From positions 12,722,217 to 12,786,216 of the forward strand of contig NC_087261.1 of the NCBI RefSeq assembly GCF_037042905.1: a DNA stretch of 64,000 bases. The letters are read 5' to 3'. Within the stretch, counting starts at the first letter, position 1, and the number at the start of each line of letters is the position of its first letter. This document shows positions 55,070 to 64,000 of this stretch, one piece after another. The translations under genes and the position numbers were made by a program. The notes below the pieces were generated by a model. It searched no databases and was not told where the DNA came from. It was given only the letters and a program-made list of their open reading frames with translations. This stretch comes from Lytechinus pictus (lineage: Eukaryota > Echinodermata > Echinoidea > Temnopleuroida > Toxopneustidae).

Positions 55070-56735
55070 AGAAGTTGCGAGCGAAGCGAGCGAGCAAAAA
55101 TTTACAAAAATGTTCATTACAAAAATCAAAGTTTGTGATAGATTTTGACATGACATTTGGAAAATAATAGGCTTTATATTTCACCCTTATCCCTTTCCTT
55201 TTCTCTTTTTGTTTCTTGGTCGTGAAAAATTGGGGGTGGGGGCAAAACGCCGATGTCCTAATAGTCATTTGTATTTAAAAAAACTTAAAAAAGTGTAGTA
55301 GCCTCATAAGCCATATTTCAATAGTGCGAGCGCGAAGCGCGAGCTGATTTTTTTTCTTCGAATTTCATGTATTTTGTCCTGAAAATTGAATATTCTGGGA
55401 TATGTGTCTGAACAAGATGCGTATGTAGCTAAATAATTACTGCGAGCGGTTCTGGCTTGATCTGTAAGGGACCTGATAAGGACGTTTTGCAGTTAGCCAT
55501 TAAGACGATACATATTTCAACTATTAAATAATGCGAGCGCAAAGCGCGAGCTGATTTTTTTTTGACATTCCGACCTAAAAAGTTGACATTTTAAGCACTA
55601 TTTGTAATCATTAACGGTATAGGTATAAAACCAAACAATTAATGCGAGCCCGAAGCGCGAGTGAAAAAATTGAGATTTCAGACCTAATAATGGGACAATC
55701 TGTTCATGTTTTGTAAATCATGAAAAAAGATGGGAAATGTGGTCTTTTCCTACATTAATAATGCGAGTGCAAAGCGCGAGCAGAATTTTTTTTGATATTC
55801 TGATCTGAAACTGGATAATTTTAGCACGTTTTGAATAAAGATCAAGCTGCGTATCTTAATAAAAATGTGCGCGCGTGTTTTAGAGTTAGGCAGAATCTGG
55901 GCATTCTGAATACATTTAATTTTTTATCATGAAAATCAATAATGCAAGCGCGAAGCGCGAGCGGAAAATACTTGATATTCCGGTATGAAAAGGTGAATTT
56001 TAGCACTATCTAAAGCACTGTGTAGGGAAATTGTGAAGTGGATACGGATAGCACGTAATAAATGATGCGAGTGAGAAGCGCGAGCTGATATTTTTATTAC
56101 TATTTTGACCTGAGACCTGGACATTCTTGGCCTAAGGACATTTTGTCATCATATGAAAATGATGACTATCCTCCTATTCCTATTCTGAAAAAGCGACAAT
56201 TTTGTTATTAGGAATTCATGAAAATTTTATCTATCGTATTTATTAATGTTATAAGCATAATGAGTGAGTGAAATTTGTTGACATTGAGGCCTGAAAACTG
56301 GATATTTTAAGCACTTTTGTAATCATGAATAGGATTTATGAGTTGATATATTTTCAACAATAATGCCAGCGCAATCGCGGACGAAATTTTTGATAAAAGG
56401 GGGATTTCAAGTAATTTGTTAAAGAATTAATACCGGTATATAAAGAATCTGATGGACTAAACAGAGACAATATGTAGGCCTACTTGGCAAATCAAATAAA
56501 GCGAGCGCACAGCGCAAAAAGCTGCAAATAATATTCACACAATAAAACGGACATTTTACAGAGCAATTTGTAAATCAAACAAAATAATTAAAGCTCGATG
56601 TTCGAGCTGAAATATATGCATTGTATATTTCAAAACTTGATATTTCAAGCTACATATCATCCTATTAAACACGATATGTATTTCGTCGAACAGGCTATGC
56701 GAGCGCGAATCGCGGGCAAAAATTTAATATAGTGA
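55070..56735. repeat. Degenerate tandem array with gcgaagcgcgagc core
   Basis: About nine units spaced 110-210 bp apart. Each begins with aatgcgagcgcgaagcgcga or a variant (55077, 55325, 55530, 55640, 55760, 55943, 56065, 56500, 56697) and is followed by an AT-rich stretch with cctgaaaa and gacatt motifs. The core gcgcgaagcgcgagc is partly palindromic. A single related core is at about 63335. Confidence 0.8.
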
Positions 56736-56879
56736 CATGAAATTTATTTTCAAATCATTTTCCAAGTCTTCCCTTGACCTTATTTCATTCACTTGTCTCC
56801 CTCCTCTTATTATTCCTTTTCATTTTTCCTCCTTTTCCCACTTCTTTTTTCTTTTTCCCCCCTTTTTTCAATTTTTTCT

Positions 56880-57030
56880 CCCCCAAAATACAATACATGT
56901 ATTATTTCGATTTTTATTGATGTATTTCTTTTCATCATAAAAGACCAAAAATAGTAGGGGGACAATTGATATTGTGTCCCCCCTACTATTTTGGGTAGGG
57001 GGGACGCGACCCCCCTGGGATTTCCGCCCA
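56880..57030. mobile_element. Dispersed repeat ending in gggatttccgcccatgg
   Basis: The block 'tgatgtatttcttttcatca' and a 'taaaagaccaaaaatagtag' stretch, followed by a G/C-run hairpin (tagggggacaat and attgtgtcccccccta), then ccctgggatttccgcccatgg. It corresponds to 62600-62862, where the centre is replaced by a Tc1 fragment. Confidence 0.7.
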
Positions 57031-57233
57031 TGGTGGTCATCAGTCTCCTCATTTGCATACCGATCAGGATGTGCATGAACTGTTTTGTGAAATTAAGCAA
57101 AACTTTAAAATGTCTTTCTTATTTTACATCCGATTTTGATGAAATTGTTAGTGTTATGCTTGTTGGATTTTTAATTTTTTTTTAAAATTCAAATCAATTT
57201 TTTTTTTGGGGATATGGACTTGTCCTTTAAACA
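57031..57233. mobile_element. Half copy of the 600-bp MITE family
   Basis: The blocks tcctcatttgcataccgatc, aactgttttgtgaaattaag, 'ttacatccgattttgatgaa' and gacttgtcctttaaac match the right half of 393-995. The left half is missing. Confidence 0.8.
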
Positions 57234-57384
57234 ATGCACTATCCGAACGAAGGGAACAAGAACAATCATTATGAGAGGCTTGCTTGGTGTCGAAAATGGC
57301 ATCAGTGGTATATTAAAGAAAGCCTATTTATTATTGTAAAATAATTACCCAAAAAAAACACGCACATAAAAAAAATGGGCTTAC

Positions 57385-57513
57385 CTCTCTGGATACATGA
57401 ACATTGTCCCCATTTATCACATCATTCATGTATTTAACAATCTTATCATCATTTCTGGCATCCAGTGATCCTTCCTCTTGCAATGTCCGCCCAGCCGAGA
57501 TGTTTAATCCCAT
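57385..57513 (-). CDS. ODC1: Ornithine decarboxylase, first coding exon
   Basis: 43 codons from ATG to donor gtaagc on the minus strand, ending in phase 0: MGLNISAGRTLQ, then KYMNDVINGDNVHVSRE. The sequence itself is poorly conserved, as ODC N-termini are. The call rests on its position, phase and strand relative to the three clear ODC exons. The ATG is preceded by aatcttcag, which could be an acceptor, so the mRNA leader may come from an exon further upstream (about 57.6-57.9 kb). Translation starting at this ATG is inferred. Confidence 0.65.
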
Positions 57514-58240
57514 AACTGAAGATTATTTAACGAAATAATCAACCCCGAAAGTGTCACCGAGGGCACGCCCCTGCTTGTAACTTCTCCTACCATTCCCGGA
57601 AAAGTTTGAGTGGCGTCGAAATAGAGTTTTGTCGTTTTCTTCTTCAAACAATCCTCGCGCACGGTTGAAGAGGTTATTCCAAAGTCACAGTGCTGTGCTC
57701 CAGAATAAACTAGGCGTGTTTTGTATGGCCTGCCGAATGACTGAATCACTCGAGTTGAACTCGCTGTGGCATGCAAATTTAATTTTTTAGAAGAGGCATT
57801 CGCAATTCGTGTTGCCGGCGTTTCCACTCTTATTTGAAAAAAAATCTAAATCTTGCGAAAATATGGCACTCTTACGGCCGCGCAGTCTGTTCTTATGTAA
57901 ACTGGCCAGGCTCGAATCCCCGATGACATAAAAACAGAGGATATACCAGCGGAAAGATAAAAACCAGATCGTAAATTTGAATTGACATAAATGAGGACGA
58001 GGCGAGGGTAAGGTATCCATGTCGCAATTAACCCTGTTAATTGATTAAACATTGACATGCCCATTAATCCTTCATGTCTAGTAGACAGTTGGACATACCG
58101 TCACCTATTTCCGTCAAATTAGTATGGGTAGATGACGTCTACTGAAATGATTACAGGAAACGAACAAATCATACAATTTGTATAAGTTGTAAAATTACCT
58201 TGCAATAGTTCTTACCAACGGTGCAGTGAGGTACAAAAAT
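57514..58240 (-). promoter_or_regulatory. Probable ODC 5' leader/promoter region
   Basis: A less AT-rich, CpG-containing stretch upstream of the first ODC coding exon. No TATA box or transcription start can be assigned from sequence alone. The minus-strand frames here are not recognised proteins. Confidence 0.3.
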
Positions 58241-58845
58241 TAAAGGGGAATCCAACCCAAATAAAAACTTGTTTTTATAAGGAAAAGAAAAATCAGATAA
58301 GTTGATGGGTGAAAGTTTGAACAATATTGGACAAACAACAAGAAAGTTATGGATTTTTAAAAGTTGTAAATATTGGTAATCACTATACCCATGGAGACTT
58401 CAAATTGGCCGCATATGGGATGTCATAGTGATGTAAGGAAAGGACTACTCTTCCATGTACTCCAATACATATTATGGCTCAAATGTCATTTTTCCCAAAA
58501 GTTTTATTTCAAATTATATTTTTCTTTCATGAGGACATAACAAAATATACTACCTGGGTTATATTTAGATTAATGCCCCAGGGGAATGGGTACTTAGGAG
58601 AAAACCACAAATCCCTGATAATAAAGTACATGGCCTATGGGAAAGTTGTCCTTGCCCCTTGTCATAATTTACTTACACAGTTGCCAATTTGAAATCTACA
58701 TAGTATTAGTGATCTCAATTTTAAAGCAGCTATAACTTTCTAATTGCTTGTCCGATTTCTTTCAAACTTTCACCATTCTGTTTGATTTATTTTTCTCCTG
58801 CCCAACACAACATTTTATTGCCGAGGCTGGATTCCCCTTTAAGGG
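58241..58845. mobile_element. Palindromic MITE, about 600 bp
   Basis: The ends ttaaaggggaatccaaccca-like (58240) and gctggattcccctttaag (58845) are inverted. The inner caacaagaaagttatggatt pairs with 'gctataactttctaattgct', and catggagacttcaaattggc with 'gccaatttgaaatctacata'. Confidence 0.8.
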
Positions 58846-58914
58846 GCAGAAAAGGGCGTAATTTGTTCTTAACAGTGGCAGTTTAGAGATTAGGAAGGCC
58901 CAGAAAACTCCGTA

Positions 58915-59000
58915 TCGGCCGGTGGCGGATCCAGTGGGGGGAGGGGTGCACATCCGGAACGTGCTCCCCCTCCCCTTGAGAGCAGAAACCCTGGATCCGT
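58915..59000. repeat. Hairpin with ggcggatccag ends
   Basis: ccggtggcggatccagtggg faces ccctggatccgtcac across a G/C-run centre (ggggaggggtgcac, gtgctccccctcccc). A small dispersed repeat. Confidence 0.65.
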
Positions 59001-59745
59001 CACACCGAAACAATAATATAAGTTCAGTTTTGTAGATGAGCGCGTGGTACCTATATGGGAAAATAGTCATTAGATATGATTTTGATATACGTAAATCACT
59101 ATAGCTGTCCTGAAGTTTACGAAAAACATCAACTTTATACCACTGCCCACGCCCAGCAAATTTCATAAACATAATAAATTAAATTTTATTCGGGCATAAA
59201 TTTTTGTAGAAGAAGAGGGCTGTCTGTATAGTTAGTGTAAAATTGAAATATTCCATTGATAAAAGCATGGAGCTACTACAGAAAAGGAAGCACTCTCATA
59301 TACTCTTACAACATATTTTTTCATGAGCAATTTTGTTTAGTTTGATAAAAACAGTTATATGCAAAATAAAGGCGATAATGTAAATGGGTCAATCACACAC
59401 TATTATACAATAAATGTTTTTTTTATATATGATGTAGGAAATATTCAAATGTTTTTCTCAATGTGTTTGAAGAACATATGTCATTATCATTGTTGTAACC
59501 TATAATTGCCTGTTTTACGTTCAGCCGTTTGTTCAAATGATCTTGTTAATGTTGATGTGACCTTCGAAAATACAAACCTTCCAACTGCTGATTATAAACA
59601 AATCCCCATTCAAAGGCATATTCATCGAGAGTTGGTGTTTGCGAATTTTTACCCTATTCTCAGAATACATGTGTCTCCATTTGTATCTTGATTAAATCAT
59701 TTGATATACTTACTGAACATTTAAAAACTTCGTGGATCGTGTACC
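59001..59745. other. No gene recognised
   Basis: AT-rich. A 61-codon frame at 59506-59691 has balanced composition but no recognisable family, so it is not called. Confidence 0.35.
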
Positions 59746-59749
59746 ATGA

Positions 59750-61190
59750 ACGTAAATTAAATTAAATTTAAGTAAAGTAAAGGAATATAAAGTAAAGTAT
59801 AACGTGAGGTAAGGATGAAGACAAGTGGGTATTTTCTCAAATGGCATGGACAGTGCGACATGGAAGTATAGCAACGTAAAGTTTTTTTGCAGGAGTTTCT
59901 GCATTTTATTCATAAATCAATAACAAATAAAAAAATTGATAAAATGACAATGATATAAATTAGTACGTATTTGCATGACAATCTAAAAGATAAATAATGT
60001 ATAAGACTGAAAACTACATAAATGAAGCATGTGAAATAGTAAGGTGGGTAAAAATGCAGGGCCAGCTATAAGCAGGTAATTGCTTGAAACAATAGCAGCC
60101 ATGAAGGAGGGCAACATGGGAACCGTAATAGGTTATAAATATAATTCGATAAAATGATGTCACGAAATAGAAAGTATGAAAGTTTAGATATTTAGTGGGG
60201 AGAGTAGTAAAGTAAATAAAATTAAAAATAGTGTATTAAAAGTAAAGTGACTCAGAGTAAAGAGTAAAATGAGAAGAAGTGAAGTGATTTGAAAAGGGAA
60301 TTCAGACAGGTGGTATTTTTTTTGTTGAATAATAATCATGGATTGTTAATCACCGACATGACTGAAGTAAAGCAAAGCAAAGTAAAATTATGTAAAGTTA
60401 AGTAAATCAGAGTAAAGTTGAGTGAAGCTGTGAAGTGAAGTTATGTGAAGCTAGATGAAGTGAAATGAAGTAAAGTAAAGTAAAGTGAATCTAACTGAAG
60501 CGAAGTGAAGAAAGTAAAGTGGGTTAGATAAAGCGACGTAAAATAAAACTGAAGTAAAGCCAAGTGAGGTGACGTGAAGTAAGGTTGAGGTAAGTGAAGT
60601 TAAGTAAAAGTCCAGTAAAAGTAAAAATAAGTGAAGCATAGTGAAGTGAACTGAATTAACATTGTGAATTCAAGCTAGTGATTTGAAGTAACATACTTTA
60701 ATATTAATCAAAATGAAGTGTGTATAAATAAAGAAGTGTAAAGGAAAGTACAAGGTATTATGAAATGCGGTTAATTGGAGTGAACTTAAGTGTAGTGAAG
60801 CGAATTGCAGTGAACTTAAATGAGAGTGAAGTAGTCTGCAAGAACAGACTCATATATGACACTTTAACCAATAACCGGTCTAGAGTAAAGACTAGAACCC
60901 GAAGACTCTGTATGTGTATAGAGTACATAGTTAATCTAGAACACAGTTAATCTAGTCTCCCTACTTCAGACTCTGCACTGTGCGTATTGTGAAAGACAAG
61001 GGTCTGTGCATGCAGATTAGAAGTGATGAGGAGTAAAGTTAGGAGTAAAGAAAGTGACACAAAGTCAGTAAACATGGTAAATTAAATCAATCTAATGTGA
61101 AGAAAAGTAAAATGGAGTGAAATGACGAGAAGGAAGGTGCAATAAAGCAAGTAACATCAAAATGTAAAGTAAATTAAAATAAATAAAAGT
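59750..61190. repeat. Diffuse AAGTG/AAGTA-type satellite
   Basis: Short units such as aagtaaagtgaagtgaag, agtgaagc and gtaaag recur over about 1.4 kb (dense at 59757-59810 and 60360-60680) with no fixed long period and unique islands between. Apparent minus-strand frames (Leu/Ser/Thr/Phe-rich) are artefacts. Confidence 0.8.
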
Positions 61191-61401
61191 GCAGTTTGAA
61201 TAATCAGAAATGAAGAAAATTTCTAATACAAACCACTGTTATCAAGTTGCTTATCAATGTCGACGTCATCGAAGGAAAACAACGGTATGTAAAAAAAAAA
61301 GAACAGAGAGGGCAAATAAATTCCAGCCTCTTCTCCAAAGCATGCCTTGTAAATGATTTCATGTGGTGTTCATGGTGTTAGATACATTTCTATTCCCCTA
61401 C

Positions 61402-61512
61402 CTGCAGTGGCGGACCGTGACCCAGAGGAGACAAAGCATTGGAGGGGCACAGCATTGTTTACAAATAGTGCCCCTCCAATGCTTTGTCTCCTCTGGGTCA
61501 GGGCCCGCCACT
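61402..61512. repeat. Near-perfect 110-bp hairpin
   Basis: The blocks cagtggcggaccgtgaccca and gaggagacaaagcattggag are followed, after about 20 bp (cagcattgtttacaaatagt), by ctccaatgctttgtctcctc and tgggtcagggcccgccact. Arms are about 45 bp with very few mismatches. It ends in a C-run. Confidence 0.85.
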
Positions 61513-62502
61513 CCCCCCCCCCCCTTTCATGCCTTTTTTTACATGCATTATCCTTAGTTATAGAGATTTAAACCATTCTGGATGTCTGCCGGTATATGTA
61601 CCCGGATCTATCACAAGTATCTCAACTTTGCCATCTTTTGTTTTTCATAGTATACATTGCAATACCAACGTTGATACCCAGATGGACTGACACATTTGAT
61701 GGAAAGCCTTTAAGTCATTTCCCCAGACTTTTTGTAACTTTCTGTTCAGATCCCTGATTTTTTTTTTACATTTTGTTAACGCAAGTCAACTAAGTTTTTC
61801 CTTTTCTGCTTTATATGTTTACACGTGCATCTCTATAAGGGACCCTTTGTAAAACAGCGTTGGTATGTTATCATTGCTGAGTAGGGCAATCCCTCCGTCT
61901 TTTTACTGATCATCTGTGTTATGGTCAATATATATATTTATCATTCTTATCATTTTTGATTGATGGAAAATAAAAACAATACATTACAATGTCAGGAAGT
62001 GGAGTGGAATAGAAGCAGGCCAATTATTAATGTCAGGATTTGGATAAAAGCATGCTAAAACAATCCCGTATCGATGACTTGGCTAAAGACATGCAGTTAT
62101 CATTATTGTACTCTGAAATGATATCCCAACAAGAAAAAGAGGGTATTGAAATGCTGAAAATGGCAATTTCTGAGAAATCAAGGCATTTTACTCCTGGATA
62201 GAAGCTAAGAAGAGAAAGAAGAAAATGTAGAGTAGGAGGAGAAGATGATTACTATGATGATATTAATTAAAAAGCATTTTGTAAACACACAGTGAGCATG
62301 GTGATCAACTTATTGCCAATACATGAAAACATGAGACTGTTAAATCTTGTTCAAATAAGAGAGAGAGAGAGAGCGATTTTTCTTTTGAGAATTATGTAAT
62401 TCAAATCTAAACTGAAGTCTTATCTTTTTTTAACAGTATTAGTTATTGGCACTTTGACACCCATCCAAACTTTCTTATTCTTTCTTTTCTTGTGCGCCTC
62501 GC
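61513..62502. other. No gene recognised
   Basis: AT-rich unique-looking DNA with a short GA run at about 62359. Confidence 0.35.
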
Positions 62503-62865
62503 AGGGGCGGAAATCACTCCCAAAAGGTAGGGGGGGACAAGGGGCTGGAAAATTTGACAAGGAAAAAAAAAAAAAAAAGGGTTATCATCCCAAAAGTAAG
62601 GTCATCTCGTCCTAAAATACATGTTTTATTTCGTTTTTCAATGATGTATTTCTTACCATCATAAAAGACCACAAATAGTAGATGACCTCACCCGTCTGCC
62701 AAGTTCATCCCACAGATGCTCAATGGGATTGAGGTCAGGAGAGCATGCACACCATGGGATGACGTCAATGTCCTGCTCCTGAAGGAAGTTGGTGATGAAC
62801 CGTGCTGTGTGGGGTCTTGCATTGTCCTGTTGAAACACGTCCCCCCTGGGATTTCCGCCCATGGC
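62503..62865. mobile_element. Dispersed repeat carrying a Tc1/mariner transposase fragment
   Basis: The ends aggggcggaaatcactccca and gggatttccgccc form inverted termini. The outer part matches the repeat at 56880-57030. In its centre (62681-62838, minus strand) an open stretch reads VFQQDNARPHTARFITNFLQ, then SPDLNPIEHLWDELGRRVR. These are the second-Asp (QQDNARPHTA) and third-acid (SPDLNPIEHLWD) motifs of Tc1/mariner DDE transposases. The N-terminal DNA-binding domain and first Asp are missing, so no active enzyme is made. Confidence 0.88.
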
Positions 62866-64000
62866 GCTTCGGAATAGAATGTTTCTAGATAGATGGCGCT
62901 ATATAAATGCCTATTATTATTATTATCATTATTATTCTGTGAAACTAGAAAGTAGAAAAAATACGTCCAAATTCGACTTCAAATTGTAAATTTTTGAAAG
63001 AGATGAGCAGCAAGAATGAGCTTTCCTCTTTTCAGAGCATTAATTAAAATGATATTCAGAAAATAACCTTATACCTTACATTTTCCCAGTCCCTTTATCT
63101 TCTTTTTGGTTCTTGGTCGTAGAACTTTTGGGGGCCAGGGCCCAAAACCATTCAATTTGTACGCCAGTGCCACGTATGTGGAGTCCGGGGCGGAGCCTCT
63201 CTCATTACCTCTCGAGATTCATTCAGCCATTATCAAAACTTGCCGTTATTTTCAATGAAATCGCGGGTATATAATTACAAAACATATTACTTCAGAGAGG
63301 GCACAACATGGGAAATAAGGGGGGAAAGCGGCACGAGCGAGCGAAGCGAACGAGAAAATCGTTGTTGTGAATTTTAAAAATTAAATTACAGGGCATGTGT
63401 AGCCTTGCGCAATTCTTGGGCGGTAGGTCAGGAACCTCTCAAAGTTTGATAATTTCCTGATTGGGAATGTTATTGCTTGAAATTTAGCAAGCTTTTATGG
63501 ACTTTATACGCCATCCTATTCTTTCTTCCCCTTCTTTATTTTCAAACCTCGGCAGCCCGAGTGTGTACCTAAATTCTTGTCTTTTTCATTTTCTTTTTTC
63601 TTCATAATTCAACTTTTCCCCTTTAGCTTTTTAGCCAATTTCATTCTACCTCTTTTTCCAATTCTTTTTGCCTTTTTTCTATTTCCCGCCATAAAATCGA
63701 GTTCCAATTTGCCATCTCTTAATCTATGTCATCTATCTCACTCATTTATTAGTATTTCGGAACAATAATCTTTATCACCTGTTCTTTTCTTCATTTTCGT
63801 CCCCTTTCCTTCCGCTTTCCCCTTCTTTTTTTTGTTATGTCCTTCCTTTCCTCCCTTTTCCGACTTTACTCCTTTTCTACCAGTCATGTGTCTGCCTTTT
63901 CTTTACTTTTCCTTTCCCTCTTCACACAAGATTGTCAACGAAGAATGAAAGCATTAATCATTTCGACAGTGTGTACAAATCATACACGCGCACGTGCCCT
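62866..64000. other. No gene recognised
   Basis: An ATT run at 62916-62937, an isolated cgagcgagcgaagcgaacga motif at 63335 related to the 55-kb array, and pyrimidine-rich DNA from about 63510 to 63920. No coding signal. Confidence 0.4.

Noticed and set aside
60451..60639. Leu/Thr/Phe/Ser-rich minus-strand frame
   Set aside because: It is the complement of the AAGTG-type satellite. No protein features beyond composition.
1..64000. CRISPR arrays, operons or ribosome-binding sites
   Set aside because: The tandem arrays have no unique spacers of constant length. Split exons, SINEs and LINEs show the DNA is eukaryotic.

Overview
This is eukaryotic, AT-rich, gene-poor and extremely transposon-rich DNA. 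There are split exons with GT/AG borders, SINEs, LINEs, a Ty3/gypsy remnant, many palindromic MITEs and several very long foldback elements. I infer a marine invertebrate deuterostome, most likely an echinoderm and plausibly a sea urchin. The reasons are a tandem C-type-lectin gene, MITEs with 'gggcccgtttcataaa' ends, a LINE fitting the L1-Tx1 clade, and a foldback element with 15-bp repeat arms and an 8-bp target duplication like the sea urchin TU elements. No database was consulted.

Two host genes are supported. (1) A C-type lectin gene on + has one exon at 1827-2321 (end of one CTLD, start of the next) and a terminal exon at 22172-22441 that completes the second CTLD and carries the stop. 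Splice phases match, and both CTLDs have an exon border exactly seven codons before their WIGL motif. The roughly 19.9-kb gap would be one intron. (2) The 5' half of an ornithine decarboxylase gene lies on -: exons at 57513-57385, 53870-53774, 51156-51080 and 47611-47439, all phase-compatible, including the PLP-lysine motif VKCN. Its later exons were not found here.

Layout. 1-1.8 kb: tandem repeat, a 600-bp MITE and a LINE-like tail. 1.8-22.4 kb: the lectin gene, whose intron holds nested inverted repeats. An outer, old inverted pair (about 4.29 and 20.57 kb) contains a TU-like foldback (F1, 4760-7378). It also contains a second inverted pair (8741-10055 / 17855-19176) enclosing a decayed Ty3/gypsy element, and inside that element's reverse transcriptase sits a 3975-bp foldback (F2, 12838-16812) with 6-bp target duplications. 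22.5-31.5 kb: MITEs, microsatellites and a third long foldback (F3, 27186-31536) that itself hosts a MITE. 31.5-44.6 kb: trinucleotide repeats, then a minus-strand L1-Tx1-like LINE split by a 5.6-kb inverted-repeat element with TAA target duplications (F4, 35419-41026), then a GC-ended foldback (F5, 41920-44586). 45.8-46.5 kb: two inverted copies of a short TA-flanked element carrying a tRNA-like sequence. 47.4-57.5 kb: the ODC exons separated by introns holding MITEs, a CR1/L2-like LINE fragment inside a palindrome, a tRNA-derived SINE and a degenerate tandem array with a GCGAAGCGCGAGC core. 57.5-64 kb: MITEs, a diffuse AAGTG-type repeat, hairpins and a Tc1/mariner transposase fragment embedded in a repeat.

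The notable theme is the density and variety of long inverted-repeat elements built from tandem repeats (units of 15, 16, 21, 53 and about 55 bp). Several have recognisable target duplications and sit cleanly in older elements, so their relative ages can be read directly.
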